NCBI RefSeq assembly: GCF_016862435.1
Contig: NZ_BOMY01000033.1
Span: 248,001-312,000, forward strand
Direction: 5' to 3'
DNA length: 64,000 nt
Source: Paractinoplanes tereljensis
Lineage (GTDB): Bacteria; Actinomycetota; Actinomycetes; Mycobacteriales; Micromonosporaceae
Positions within the stretch are counted from its first letter, which is position 1. Every line of letters begins with the position of its first letter. The notes beneath the pieces were generated by a model that was not told the origin of the DNA, ran no database searches, and worked only from the letters and a program-made list of their open reading frames with translations. This document shows, in pieces, positions 24,690-34,899 of the stretch. Made by a program: the position numbers and the translations under genes.

Positions 24690-25366
24690 GAATAGACACG
24701 TCCGGACGGGATCCGCTGCTAGGATACTTCGCCTGGGCCTTCGATAATCTTCCGGAATTCGACGGCCTCGCCAACCTGCTCAAGTTCGCAGACTCGGAAG
24801 CGATCGGTTATGCCGGGTACGTCCGCGATGCGATACTCCGGGTCTACTTCGACGAGACTGTTCTTGCCGATCGCTCGTTGTCACCGGACGGCCGGAGAGC
24901 CTATCTGGGCCAGCCCCCGTCGCTGTCGCTGACACTGGCGAGATCTACGACCAGGTACGTCGATTTCCTCGCCATTTCACCTTACGACTACCTTGGAGAG
25001 GCCGAGACCCAATTCGGTGCGGACGATGTGGACGCCAACGATCCTCGACTCGACTCGACCGCGTACCGGTTCATGTTGGTGAACTTCCTCGGCGCCTTGG
25101 ACGGATATGTCGATGCCGTCAGTTGGCTGGGAGTTCTGCTGTTGCGGGGTAACCTGAATCGCCGGCTGACTATCATCGGATTCCTGGTTACGCTCATCGG
25201 TGGTGAGTCAGATCTAGCCGAACCGACAATTCCGAGCACGGAAGTTGTATTGGAATGGGTAAATAGAGTTAGGCTCTTCCGTGAAGGCCCGAACCTTGCG
25301 CACCTAGAAAGGTTGATCCGGGCGTACATCGACGCGACGGGATCCGTCGGTGACGAGCAGCGCTGA
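24686..25366 (+). CDS. Protein of unknown family, middle gene of the SLATT cassette
   Basis: A 226-residue, mostly helical, acidic soluble protein. It contains DPLLGYFAWAFDNLPEFDGLANLLKFADSEAIGYAGYVRDAIL, YVDFLAISPYDYLGEAE, and a more hydrophobic stretch LTIIGFLVTLIGG. I recognise no domain. Base composition is clearly lower in GC than the flanking genes (AT-ended codons such as gaa, tat, gtt), consistent with horizontal acquisition. It is fused translationally to both neighbours: ATGA overlap upstream and a 17-bp overlap downstream. It may be a sensor, adaptor or immunity component; this is inference from position. Confidence 0.7.
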   Translation: MRIDTSGRDPLLGYFAWAFDNLPEFDGLANLLKFADSEAIGYAGYVRDAILRVYFDETVLADRSLSPDGRRAYLGQPPSLSLTLARSTTRYVDFLAISPYDYLGEAETQFGADDVDANDPRLDSTAYRFMLVNFLGALDGYVDAVSWLGVLLLRGNLNRRLTIIGFLVTLIGGESDLAEPTIPSTEVVLEWVNRVRLFREGPNLAHLERLIRAYIDATGSVGDEQR

Positions 25367-25796
25367 TGCCCTGTCGTATGTCGAAGAGCGGATCAGGCAA
25401 CTGATCGGCCAGTTTTCCGAGTCGAAGCGATTCTTTCGGCGGGGATCGCTGATCCAGACCTCCCTGACCGCGTCCCTGGCCGCCCTGACCACGTTCCTGA
25501 TCGGTGTGAACCAGATCTACACGTCGCGCTGGCTCGCCATGGCCTCCTTGGCCGCTGCCGGGGTGGCCACCGTGGCGGCCGCGTGGACCGGCTGGTTCGG
25601 ATATCGCCAGGCATGGATCGGCAATCAGGCCACACTGAACAGGCTCTACGCGCTGCGCGATCGCATCGGCTATGACAAGGCCGGCCTCGCCGGACAGATC
25701 AGCCAGGAAATGGTCGAGGCCTACAGAGCGCAGTATCAGGAGATCCTGAACCACGCGAACAGTGCGTGGGAACAGATGCGTTCTCAGCAGAACTGA
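25350..25796 (+). CDS. SLATT-type two-transmembrane protein (DUF4231-like)
   Basis: A 148-residue protein. A charged N-terminal helix (ALSYVEERIRQLIGQFSESKRFFRR) leads into two membrane helices (about residues 32-52 and 60-84) and a C-terminal helical domain with YRQAWIGNQATLNRLYALRDRIGYDKAGL...EMVEAYRAQYQEILNHANSAW. This matches SLATT domains (SMODS- and SLOG-associating 2TM effectors), which are proposed to form pores in nucleotide-signalled bacterial conflict systems. The start is GTG 25350, inside the previous gene. It is the last gene before a strong hairpin shared with the convergent chemoreceptor. Confidence 0.8.
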   Translation: MTSSADALSYVEERIRQLIGQFSESKRFFRRGSLIQTSLTASLAALTTFLIGVNQIYTSRWLAMASLAAAGVATVAAAWTGWFGYRQAWIGNQATLNRLYALRDRIGYDKAGLAGQISQEMVEAYRAQYQEILNHANSAWEQMRSQQN

Positions 25797-25867
25797 ACAG
25801 CGGGAGCAGTCAACCGAGGGGGAGTCGAAGAAGCCGTTGCCGTGCGAGAAGCGGTACGGCACGCGGC

Positions 25868-25914
25868 AAAAAGGCGGCGCCGCACCGGCCGTCCGTGGCT
25901 GGTGCGGCGCCGCC
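25868..25914 (-). terminator. Intrinsic terminator of the leftward chemoreceptor gene (possibly bidirectional)
   Basis: GGCGGCGCCGCACC (25873-25886) pairs perfectly with GGTGCGGCGCCGCC (25901-25914) around a 14-nt loop. Read leftward it is followed by TTTTT (complement of 25868-25872). It also lies 76 bp after the SLATT gene stop, so it can end that operon too. Confidence 0.85.
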
Positions 25915-25933
25915 GCGGGGGGGGGTGAGTAAG

Positions 25934-27493
25934 TCAGTACTTGAAAGCGGCCACCAAGCCACGCAGGTCCTCGGCCGTGCGGGCCACCTCGGTGGACGCC
26001 TGGCGGGTCTGCTCCACGCCCTCGGCCGACATGGCCGCGGCCGTCGCGACGTCGGAGATGTTGGTGGCGATGCGGCTGGAACCGCTGGAGACCTCGCCGA
26101 TGCTGCGGCTCATCTCGCCCGTCGTCGCCGTCTGCTCCTCGACCGCCGAGGCGATCGTGGTCTGGAAGTCGTTGATCTGGGCGATGACCTCGGAGATGCG
26201 CGAGATGACCTCGACCGCGCCGCCGGTGTCCTGCTGGATGGCGGCTACCCGGGCGCCGATGTCCTCGGTGGCCTTCGCGGTCTCCTGGGCCAGGTCCTTG
26301 ACCTCGCTGGCCACCACGGCGAAGCCCTTTCCGGCCTCACCGGCGCGGGCGGCCTCGATGGTGGCGTTCAGGGCGAGCAGGTTGGTCTGCTCGGCGATCG
26401 ACGTGATGAGCTTGATGACGTTGCCGATCTCGGCGGAGGATTCGCCCAGCTGGCGGACGGTTTCGGTGGCGCGGGCGGCCTCGCTCACCGCGGTCGCGGC
26501 GATCTGGGCGGACTCGCTGGTGTTGCGGGAGATCTCGCGGATGGCCAGGCCCATCTCCTCCGAGCCGGCGGCGACCGACTGCACGTTGCGGGAGATCTCC
26601 TCGGCCTCGGCGGCGGCCGACGCGGTCTGGGTGTTGGTGGCGCTGGAGCTCTCGGCGATGGTGCCGGCCACGGCCGACAGTTCGGAGGAGGCGCTGGCCA
26701 GCATGTCGGCGTCGGCGGCGATGGTGCTCATCGAGCCGCGCAGCTTGTCCAGGGACTGGTCGAGATTGGCGGCCATGGTGCCCAGCTCGTCACGGCTGGT
26801 GATCTCGCTGCGGACGGTGAGGTCACCGGCGGCCAGGGCGTCGATGACCACGCCGAGGCGGCGGACCGGCTTGAGGATGGAGCGGACCAGCGGGATGGCC
26901 AGGCCGATCATGAGCAGCAGGCCGAGGCCGGCGACCAGCAGGGCGAGGTTGCGGGAGAAGGTGACGGTGGAGTCCATGTCCTTCTGCTCCTGCTCGGCCG
27001 CCGCGGTGGTGGCGTCGGTCAGGGCACCCAGCTCGTCGTCGGTGACGTGGTTGCGCTCGGCGATCTCGGCGATGTTCTTCACGGCGGCGGCCCGGTCGGT
27101 TTTGGCCGCGGCCGTGAAGTCGGTGATGAAGGCGCTGAAGTCGACGAAGTCGGGGCGGATCTTGGTGAATTCGGCCTGCAATGAAGGGGAGAGGCCGGCG
27201 GCGGCGACCGCGTCCTGCGCCTCGACCGACGACTGCACGTCGTCGACCACGTCCTGGGTGACGTCCTGGCCGAGCAGCGAGCGGTAGGCGTCGACCTTCA
27301 GCTCGCTCTGCCGGGTGTCCAGGTGGTGCAGCGCGGCGAGGCCGGCATCGAGGCCGGTGATCGTACGGCTCTGGGTGGCGACCTTGTTCTGGCTGTAAAG
27401 GTTGATGCCGGCCAGCGCGGCCAGGAGAACTGCGCCGATGGTGACGATGAGCCCGAGACGCTTGGCGACACCGATGTTGTGCAGTCTCCGCAT
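25934..27493 (-). CDS. Methyl-accepting chemotaxis protein (transmembrane, helical-bundle sensor)
   Basis: A 519-residue receptor. The first membrane helix is near residues 10-32, followed by an about 150-residue four-helix-bundle extracytoplasmic sensor and a second helix (LALLVAGLGLLLMIGLAIPLV). HAMP follows, then the MA domain with the CheA/CheW hairpin tip IAEQTNLLALNATIEAARAGEAGKGFAVVASEVKDLA. It ends RGLVAAFKY, like the other receptors here. The start is ATG 27493, with GAGGAAGAG upstream; the reading extends further, but without homology. An intrinsic terminator follows the stop. Confidence 0.93.
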   Translation of the reverse strand: MRRLHNIGVAKRLGLIVTIGAVLLAALAGINLYSQNKVATQSRTITGLDAGLAALHHLDTRQSELKVDAYRSLLGQDVTQDVVDDVQSSVEAQDAVAAAGLSPSLQAEFTKIRPDFVDFSAFITDFTAAAKTDRAAAVKNIAEIAERNHVTDDELGALTDATTAAAEQEQKDMDSTVTFSRNLALLVAGLGLLLMIGLAIPLVRSILKPVRRLGVVIDALAAGDLTVRSEITSRDELGTMAANLDQSLDKLRGSMSTIAADADMLASASSELSAVAGTIAESSSATNTQTASAAAEAEEISRNVQSVAAGSEEMGLAIREISRNTSESAQIAATAVSEAARATETVRQLGESSAEIGNVIKLITSIAEQTNLLALNATIEAARAGEAGKGFAVVASEVKDLAQETAKATEDIGARVAAIQQDTGGAVEVISRISEVIAQINDFQTTIASAVEEQTATTGEMSRSIGEVSSGSSRIATNISDVATAAAMSAEGVEQTRQASTEVARTAEDLRGLVAAFKY

Positions 27494-27605
27494 GTGAACT
27501 CTTCCTCTGCTGGTCAGGCCGCTTCTTCGCGGTCGTCGATGCCAGCAGGATCGGGTGGTGAGCCAGCTCACCTTAGGTCGGCAACCGCAAAGCAACAAAT
27601 CAAGA

Positions 27606-28676
27606 TCAGCGCCGGGCGTACGCCTTGTCCTCGTACATCGCGGTGTCGGCCTCGCGGGTGAGGTCGTCCAGCGAGCGGGCCGAGCCGGCCGGACGGCAGG
27701 CGATGCCGATGCTGGTGCCGACGGCCACCGGCGCGCCGTCGATCTCCACCGGGCGGCGGATCTCCTCGCGGAGGCGGGCGGCCAGTTCGCCGGCGGTGTG
27801 CTCGTCGGCGCCGGGCATCAGCACGATGAACTCGTCGCCGCCGATCCGGCCGGCCAGGTCACCCTCGCGCAGCCCGCCGGAGAGCCGGTGCCCGATCTCT
27901 TGCAGCAGCCGGTCGCCGACCGCGTGGCCGCGGGTGTCGTTGACCTCTTTGAAGCCGTTGAGATCGAGCACCAGCACGGCCAGCGAGCGGCCGCGTTGCG
28001 TCTCGGCGTACTGGTCGACCTGGTCGCGGTTGGGCAGGCCGGTGAGGTGGTCGTGGTGCGCCTGGTGCTGCATGGCCTGGCGGGCCAGGTCGAGTTCCTT
28101 GACCTGCCGGGCGAACGCCTCGCCCTGGATGCCGGAGAGCACCGCCACGATGAGCCCGATGATGACCGCGGTGGGCAGTTCGCCGTGCCGGAGGCTGGGC
28201 TGGGGGATCAGGCCCATCGACGCGGCGAAGCCGGCCGAGGTGACCGCCCACACGACCAGCGACCCGGCGAGCCGGTGCCGGTAGGCGCCGACCACGATCG
28301 CGATGATCAGAAGCGGCCAGGCGGTCTGCTCGTTGTAGCCCTGCGCCCACACCACGATGCCCATCACCGTGCTGGTGTCGACGCCCACCTGGATGACGCT
28401 GTAGGTGGAGTAGCGGGGGCCGTCCGGGCGCCGGTAGTTGATCGCGGCGAGTACGTTTCCGCAGGCCATCAGGAAGAGGCCGAGGATGCACGAGGTGCGC
28501 AGGGTCGGCGGGACGTGCTGACTGGCCGGGCCCAGCGCACCCAGCACGAAGATCAGGGTGCAGACCAGGCCGACACCTCGTGCCACGAAGGCGGCGGCCT
28601 CCAGGGTGCGCCGCTTTCGCAGGACGGACGGTTCCATGCCCGGCAGCATCGGTCGCCGTGCTGCCGGTCTGAGCAT
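27606..28676 (-). CDS. Membrane GGDEF diguanylate cyclase
   Basis: A 356-residue protein. About five to six transmembrane helices (residues 25-195) precede a GGDEF domain with an intact active site GGDEF in RIGGDEFIVLMPG and the DxLTGLPNR start. The inhibitory I-site RxxD is present as REGD exactly five residues before GGDEF, so product feedback is likely. It makes c-di-GMP. The ATG at 28676 abuts the stop of the CaiB-like gene (TAAATG), placing it at the end of the beta-oxidation operon. Starts at 28649 or 28637 are alternatives. Confidence 0.92.
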   Translation of the reverse strand: MLRPAARRPMLPGMEPSVLRKRRTLEAAAFVARGVGLVCTLIFVLGALGPASQHVPPTLRTSCILGLFLMACGNVLAAINYRRPDGPRYSTYSVIQVGVDTSTVMGIVVWAQGYNEQTAWPLLIIAIVVGAYRHRLAGSLVVWAVTSAGFAASMGLIPQPSLRHGELPTAVIIGLIVAVLSGIQGEAFARQVKELDLARQAMQHQAHHDHLTGLPNRDQVDQYAETQRGRSLAVLVLDLNGFKEVNDTRGHAVGDRLLQEIGHRLSGGLREGDLAGRIGGDEFIVLMPGADEHTAGELAARLREEIRRPVEIDGAPVAVGTSIGIACRPAGSARSLDDLTREADTAMYEDKAYARR

Positions 28677-29753
28677 TTACCAGGTGGCGAGCACCTCGTC
28701 GACGGTCGAGGCGGAGACCGGGGCGGGTGTCGGCGGCGGGGTGCGGCCGAACCGGGGGGCCGGGGCCGGCTGCACGATCCCACCGACCTCGACGAACGCG
28801 TCGCGGGCCCGGTTGTGCGGGTGGTCCGGCGCCTCATAGGGGGACAAAACCGGCGCGACGCAGGCGTCGCTGCCGGCAAAAACTTCAGACCATTCATCCC
28901 GGGTACGGGTGGCGAAGCGCTCGGCAAAGACCCGCCGCAGCTCCGGCCACCCGGAACGGTCGTGTTGCTGGGGGAGCGGGGCCCCGGACAGCCCCAGCCC
29001 GGCCAGCAGCGCCGCGTAGAACGCCGGTTCCAGCGCGCCGACCGCCACAAAACGGTCATCCGACGTCCGGTACGTGTCGTAGAAGGGCGCCCCGCCGTCG
29101 AGCATGTTCTCGCCGCGCGGGAACGGCCACATCCCGGCCGCGTTCATGCCGTGGATGAACGTCATGAGCAGCGCCGACCCGTCGACCATGGCGGCGTCGA
29201 CGACCTGCCCGAGTCCGGAGCGTTCCCGTTCGAGCAGGGCGGCGAGGATGCCGAGGGCCATCAGCATGCCGCCGCCGGCGAAGTCGCCGACCAGGTTGAG
29301 CGGCGCGTGCGGCCGTTCCCCGGCCCGGCCGATCGGCTCGAGCGCACCGGACAGCGCGATGTAGTCGATGTCGTGACCGGCCCGTGGAGCGAGCGGGCCG
29401 TCCTGTCCCCAGCCGGTCATCCGGGCGTACACCAGCCTGGGATTGATCTTGTCGGTTTCCGAAGGGCCGAAGCCGAGCCTCTCGGCGACCCCGGGGCGGA
29501 AGCCCTCGACGAACACGTCGGCGCGGGCGATCAGTTGCCGCAGGGAGGACGCGCCGTCGGAGGTTTTCAGGTCGAGGACGACCGAGCGGCGGCCGCGTTG
29601 CAGCGGGCCGGGCGGGGGCGCGATGCCGTTGCCGCCGGGCCGGTCGACCAGGACGACGTCGGCGCCCAGGTCGGCGAGGATCATGCAGCCGAAGGGTGCG
29701 GGGGCGAGCCCGGCGAGCTCGACGACCCGGACCCCGGCGAGTGGGCCGCTCAT
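28677..29753 (-). CDS. CaiB/BaiF-family CoA enzyme, alpha-methylacyl-CoA racemase-like
   Basis: A 358-residue class III CoA-transferase-fold enzyme. The start GPLAGVRVVELAGLAPAPFGCMILADLGADVV and GHDIDYIALSGALEPIGRAGERP place it with alpha-methylacyl-CoA racemases (AMACR/Mcr), as do YDTYRTSDDRFVAVGALEPAFY and DACVAPVL. It would invert 2-methyl branches so that branched fatty acids can enter beta-oxidation. It overlaps the FadB-like gene by four bases, consistent with that role. Confidence 0.9.
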   Translation of the reverse strand: MSGPLAGVRVVELAGLAPAPFGCMILADLGADVVLVDRPGGNGIAPPPGPLQRGRRSVVLDLKTSDGASSLRQLIARADVFVEGFRPGVAERLGFGPSETDKINPRLVYARMTGWGQDGPLAPRAGHDIDYIALSGALEPIGRAGERPHAPLNLVGDFAGGGMLMALGILAALLERERSGLGQVVDAAMVDGSALLMTFIHGMNAAGMWPFPRGENMLDGGAPFYDTYRTSDDRFVAVGALEPAFYAALLAGLGLSGAPLPQQHDRSGWPELRRVFAERFATRTRDEWSEVFAGSDACVAPVLSPYEAPDHPHNRARDAFVEVGGIVQPAPAPRFGRTPPPTPAPVSASTVDEVLATW

Positions 29754-31755
29754 GCGATGAACCGGTCGCCGTAGAGCTTGGCCAGCTCAGTTGCCCGGCC
29801 CTCGAAGTCGGCGTGCTGGTGGGCGAACCGCAGCACCCCGCCGGTCCAGGCCGGGTAGCCGATGCCGAGGATCGAACCCACGTTGCCGTCCTCCTCGGTG
29901 CGCAGCACACCCTCGGCCAGGCAGCGCCGCGCGTCGAGAGCCTCGGCGAACAGGAACCGGTCGCGCAGGTCGTCGAACGGAACGGCGCGACCGGACGCGG
30001 TGGCCAGCCGGGCGAGGCCGTCCCAGAGGCCGGTGCGCTTTCCCTCGGCGTACGCGTAGAAGCCGCGACCGGCGGCCCGGCCGGGCCGATCGTGGTTGTC
30101 GACCAGATCGTCGACCAGTTCGTGCGAGGGCAACCGGACGAACTGGTCGCCGGCGGCCGCCTCGAACTGCCGCCGGATGCGCTGCACCAGGGCGAGGCTG
30201 ACCTCGTCGGCCAGCGCGAGCGGCCCGGTCGGATAGCCGGCCTGCAACGCGGCCTGCTCGATGGACGGCGCCGGCACGCCTTCGGCGAGCATGCCGATCG
30301 CCTCGTCGATGAACCGGCCGATGACCCGGCTGGTGAAGAAGCCGCGGCCGTCGTTGACCACGATCGGCGTCTTGCCGATCCGCCGGCCGAGGTCGAACGC
30401 GCGCGCCACCGCCTCGTCCCGGGTCTGGTCGCCGACCACGATCTCCAGCAGCGGCATCTTGCCGACCGGGGAGAAGAAGTGCATGCCGATGAAGTCGGCG
30501 GGCCGCGACACCGTCCCGGCCAGCCCGGTGATCGGCAGCGTGGAGGTGTTCGAGGCGAGCAGTGCGCCGGGCGCGAGGACCGGCTCGACCTCGGCGAACA
30601 CCGCCGCCTTCAGCGCCGGGTCCTCGAAGACCGCCTCGATCACGACGTCGCAGCCGCGCAGGTCGTTGACGTCGGCGGTGGTCACGATCCCCGGACCGGC
30701 GGCCCGCGCGGCCAGCTCAGGCGTGACGTCCTTGACCACGACCGGCAGGCCCGCGCGGGCGCAGGTCGCCGCGATGCCGGCGCCCATCATGCCGGCGCCG
30801 AGGACCGCGACCTTGGTGGCCGGCAGCACCTCGACCCGGGGCCGGGCCAGGCCGCCGTTGACCGCGCGCAGGTCGAAGAAAAGTGCACCCATCATGTTCT
30901 TGGCGATCTGCCCGGTGAGGAGGCTGATCAGCCGCCGGGTCTCGATCAGCTGGGCGGTCTCGAAGTCGACCTGGGCGCCCTCGACCGCGGTCTCCAGGAT
31001 CGCCTCGGGGGCCGGCATCCGGTTGCCCTTGAGCTGCTTGCGCAGCGTCGCCGGGAAGGCCGGCAGCTGCGCGGCCAGCTTCGGACTCGACGGCGTGCCG
31101 CCGGGCATCCGGTAGCCGGGCCGGTCCCAGGGCTGGGCCGCGTCCGGGTGGGTGATGATCCATTCGCGGGCCAGGGTGAGCAGCTCGCTCTCGCTTGTCG
31201 CGATCTGGTCGACCAGGCCGTTGTCCCGCGCGTCGGCCGGCTTGTAACGCCGGCCGGTCAACAGCCAAACCATAAGAGCCGGACCAAGACCCAACATGCG
31301 GACCGTACGCGTGACACCGCCCGCGCCGGGTAGCAGGCCCAGTGTTACCTCGGGAAAGCCCAGCCGGGTGCCCGAGACATCGAGAGCGATCCGATGATGG
31401 CAGGCGAGGGCGACTTCCAGCCCACCGCCCAGCGCGGCGCCGTTGATCGCGGCGACGACCGGCCGCCCGTACGTCTCGAGGCGCCGGAAATCGCGCTTGA
31501 TGGTCCCGAGGAGCTCGAAGAGCGCAGGGACGTCGTCCGAGGTCACCTGGCTCATCATCGGCAGGTCGCCGCCGGCGAAGAAGGTGGTCTTCGCGCTGGT
31601 CACGATGACCCCGGTGACGTCCTCCCGCTCGGCCTCGAGGTGGTCCACGGCGGCGGTCATCGCGGCCGCGTACGCCAGGTTCATGGTGTTCGCGGTCTGG
31701 TCCGGGTCGTCGATGGTGAGGGTGACGATCCCGTCCGCCGCGCGCTCGTAGCGGA

Positions 31756-31759
<4 letters not shown>
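29750..31759 (-). CDS. FadB/FadJ-like multifunctional enoyl-CoA hydratase/3-hydroxyacyl-CoA dehydrogenase
   Basis: A 669-residue fusion. The crotonase domain (residues 1-280) has FFAGGDLP, NGAALGGGLEVALACHHRIA and the catalytic-glutamate region GFPEVTLGLLPGAGG. The dehydrogenase begins at VAVLGAGMMGAGIA and includes IEAVFEDPALKAAVF, SNTSTLPIT and GMHFFSPVGKMPLLEIV (active His). Oddly, the helical hairpin that normally separates VVVKDVT from TTADVNDL is about 30 residues short. It performs steps two and three of beta-oxidation with the adjacent thiolase. ATG 31759 preferred; the 16-residue upstream extension is not conserved. Confidence 0.92.
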
Positions 31760-32962
<1,203 letters not shown>

Positions 32963-32973
<11 letters not shown>

Positions 32974-34126
32974 GCGCGATCAGCTCCTTCATGATCTCAT
33001 TGGTGCCGCCGTAGATCTTCTGGACGCGCGCGTCGGCGTACATCTTGGCGATCGGGTATTCGGTGGTGTAGCCGTATCCACCGAAGACCTGCAGGCAGCG
33101 GTCGACCACCTCGCACTGCCCCTCGGTGAGCCACAGCTTCGCCATCGCGGCGGTCGGCACGTCGAGCTCACCACGGGCGTGCCGGACGATGCAGTCGTCC
33201 AGGAAGATCCGCGATGCCCGGGTGCGGGTGGCGCAGTCGGCCAGCACCATCCGGGTGTTCTGGTGGGCGAAGACGGTCTTGCCGAAGGCGGTGCGCTCCT
33301 TCGCGTACGCCACCGCGAGCTCGACCGCCCGCTGCATGGCGGCGACCGCGCCGACCCCGATGACCAGGCGTTCCTGGGGGAGCTGGGCCATCATCTGGAA
33401 GAAGCCGCCACCCTCGGCACCGAGCAGGTTGCCGGCCGGCACCCGGAAGTCGTCGAAGAACAGCTCGGCGGTGTCGTTGGAGTGCAGGCCGATCTTCTCC
33501 AGCAGCCGGCCGCGCCGGAACCCCGGCGGGTCGCCGCTGACCTCGCAGACCAGCAGGCTGATGCCGGCCGCGCCCTGACTGGTGTCGGTCTTCACGGCCA
33601 GGATGACGAGGTCGGCCAGCCCGCCGTTGGTGATGAACGTCTTCGACCCGGTGACCACGTAGTCGTCGCCGTCGCGGACCGCCTTGGTGCGCAGCGCCTG
33701 CAGGTCGGAGCCGCCGCCCGGCTCGGTCATCGCGATCGCGCCGATCAGGTCACCGCTGGTCAGGCCGGGCAGCCAGCGCCGCTTCTGCTCGTCGGTGCCG
33801 TACTCGGCGATATAGCCGTTGACGATGCCGCTGTGCACGGCCAGGCCGAGGCTGCCCTCGCCGACGTGCTGCTGCTCGTGCAGGAGCACCGCCTCGTGGG
33901 TGAAGTCGCCGCCGCCACCGCCGTACTCCTCCGGGACCGACAGGCCGAGCAGGCCGAGCTCGCCGGCTCGTCGATAGTGCTCACGGTCGGGGTGACCCTG
34001 CCGCTCGAGCCGATCGGCGTGCGGCAGCACCTCCTTGGTGAAGAAGTCGCGCGCGAGCTCGGCGAGGTCGTCGTGCTCCGGCTTGTGCCACGACGGGGTG
34101 TACCCGTCCAGTCCGGGAGTCGGCAT
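32963..34126 (-). CDS. Acyl-CoA dehydrogenase
   Basis: A 387-residue flavoenzyme. AIAMTEPGGGSDLQALRT, KTFITNGG, KIGLHSNDTAELFFDDFRVP and the C-terminal QVFGGYGYTTEYPIAKMYADARVQKIYGGTNEIMKELIAR are family signatures; the catalytic base Glu lies in GGTNEIM. First gene of the operon and the only one with a promoter region in front, which carries a TetR dyad. It catalyses the initial alpha,beta-dehydrogenation of acyl-CoA. Confidence 0.94.
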
Positions 34127-34140
34127 GCCTCACTCTCTCG

Positions 34141-34165
34141 GCTTGTTGGCACTGTGTCAACAAGC
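34141..34165. promoter_or_regulatory. TetR-type operator between the beta-oxidation operon and its regulator
   Basis: GCTTGTTG (34141-34148) and CAACAAGC (34158-34165) are perfect 8-bp arms with a 9-nt spacer; the inner part also reads TTGgCACtGTGtCAA. The dyad starts 15 bp before the acyl-CoA dehydrogenase ATG and ends 22 bp before the regulator GTG. Confidence 0.75.
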
Positions 34166-34187
34166 GCCGTGCCGTAAGGTCCACTTC

Positions 34188-34787
34188 GTGAGTGTCGACG
34201 TGGGCCAGCGCCGCCGGCTGGAGCCGGACGCCCGGCGGGAGCAGATTCTTCTGGTCGCCGTCCGCCTGTTCGGCGAGCGCGGCTACGCCGACGTCTCGAC
34301 CGGCGACGTGGCCCGCGGCGCGGGCGTCGCCCGCGGCCTGGTCAACCACTATTTCGGTACGAAGAAAGAGCTGTACCTGGACGTCATCCGGGTGATGCTG
34401 ACCGTCCCCGCGTCCGCGCTGACCCTGGTGCCGCCGGGCGACCTGCCCACCCGCGCCGATTCGATCGTGTCCTGGTTCCTCGACGTGGTGTCCCGGCACT
34501 CCACCTCGTGGCTGGGTGCGATCACGGCCGGCGGGATGGCCGGCGACGCCGACGTGGACCGGGTCATCGCCGACGCCATCGACGTCGCCGCCGACCAGGT
34601 GCTCACTGCCGTCGGTCTACCGGTGCACGGCGGCGCCCAGCACGCGATGGCCCGCTCCTACGTCGGCCTGGCCACCTCGACGGCCCGGGAGTGGCTGCAG
34701 CGCGGCGATCTCACCCGGGCCCAGGTCCACAAGCTCCTCACCGCCACCCTGCTGACGATGGTGGACCAGGTGTTCCCCGACGCGTGA
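34188..34787 (+). CDS. TetR family regulator, probable repressor of the fatty-acid operon
   Basis: A 199-residue protein. The HTH is EQILLVAVRLFGERGYADVSTGDVARGAGVARGLVNHYFGTKKELYLDVI. The ligand domain contains WFLDVVSRHSTSWLGAITAG, typical of actinobacterial fatty-acid/acyl-CoA responsive regulators. GTG 34188 is divergent from the acyl-CoA dehydrogenase with a perfect dyad between. Acyl-CoA is the likely inducer; this is inference. Confidence 0.9.
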   Translation: MSVDVGQRRRLEPDARREQILLVAVRLFGERGYADVSTGDVARGAGVARGLVNHYFGTKKELYLDVIRVMLTVPASALTLVPPGDLPTRADSIVSWFLDVVSRHSTSWLGAITAGGMAGDADVDRVIADAIDVAADQVLTAVGLPVHGGAQHAMARSYVGLATSTAREWLQRGDLTRAQVHKLLTATLLTMVDQVFPDA

Positions 34788-34899
34788 CCGTTCGGGTGAA
34801 GGTGTTCTAACTCCAGTCTCGACACGATGGGTATCTGCGCGCCCTCGCTCGGCCACCTCAACGGTGACCGACGCAAACGCCCACGCCTGGAGGCGGACC

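Noticed and set aside
25766..27287. Long rightward frames across the chemoreceptor at 26-27 kb
   Set aside because: They are the antisense of heptad-repeat coding sequence; the leftward frame carries all chemoreceptor motifs. The same holds for frames opposite the other receptors.
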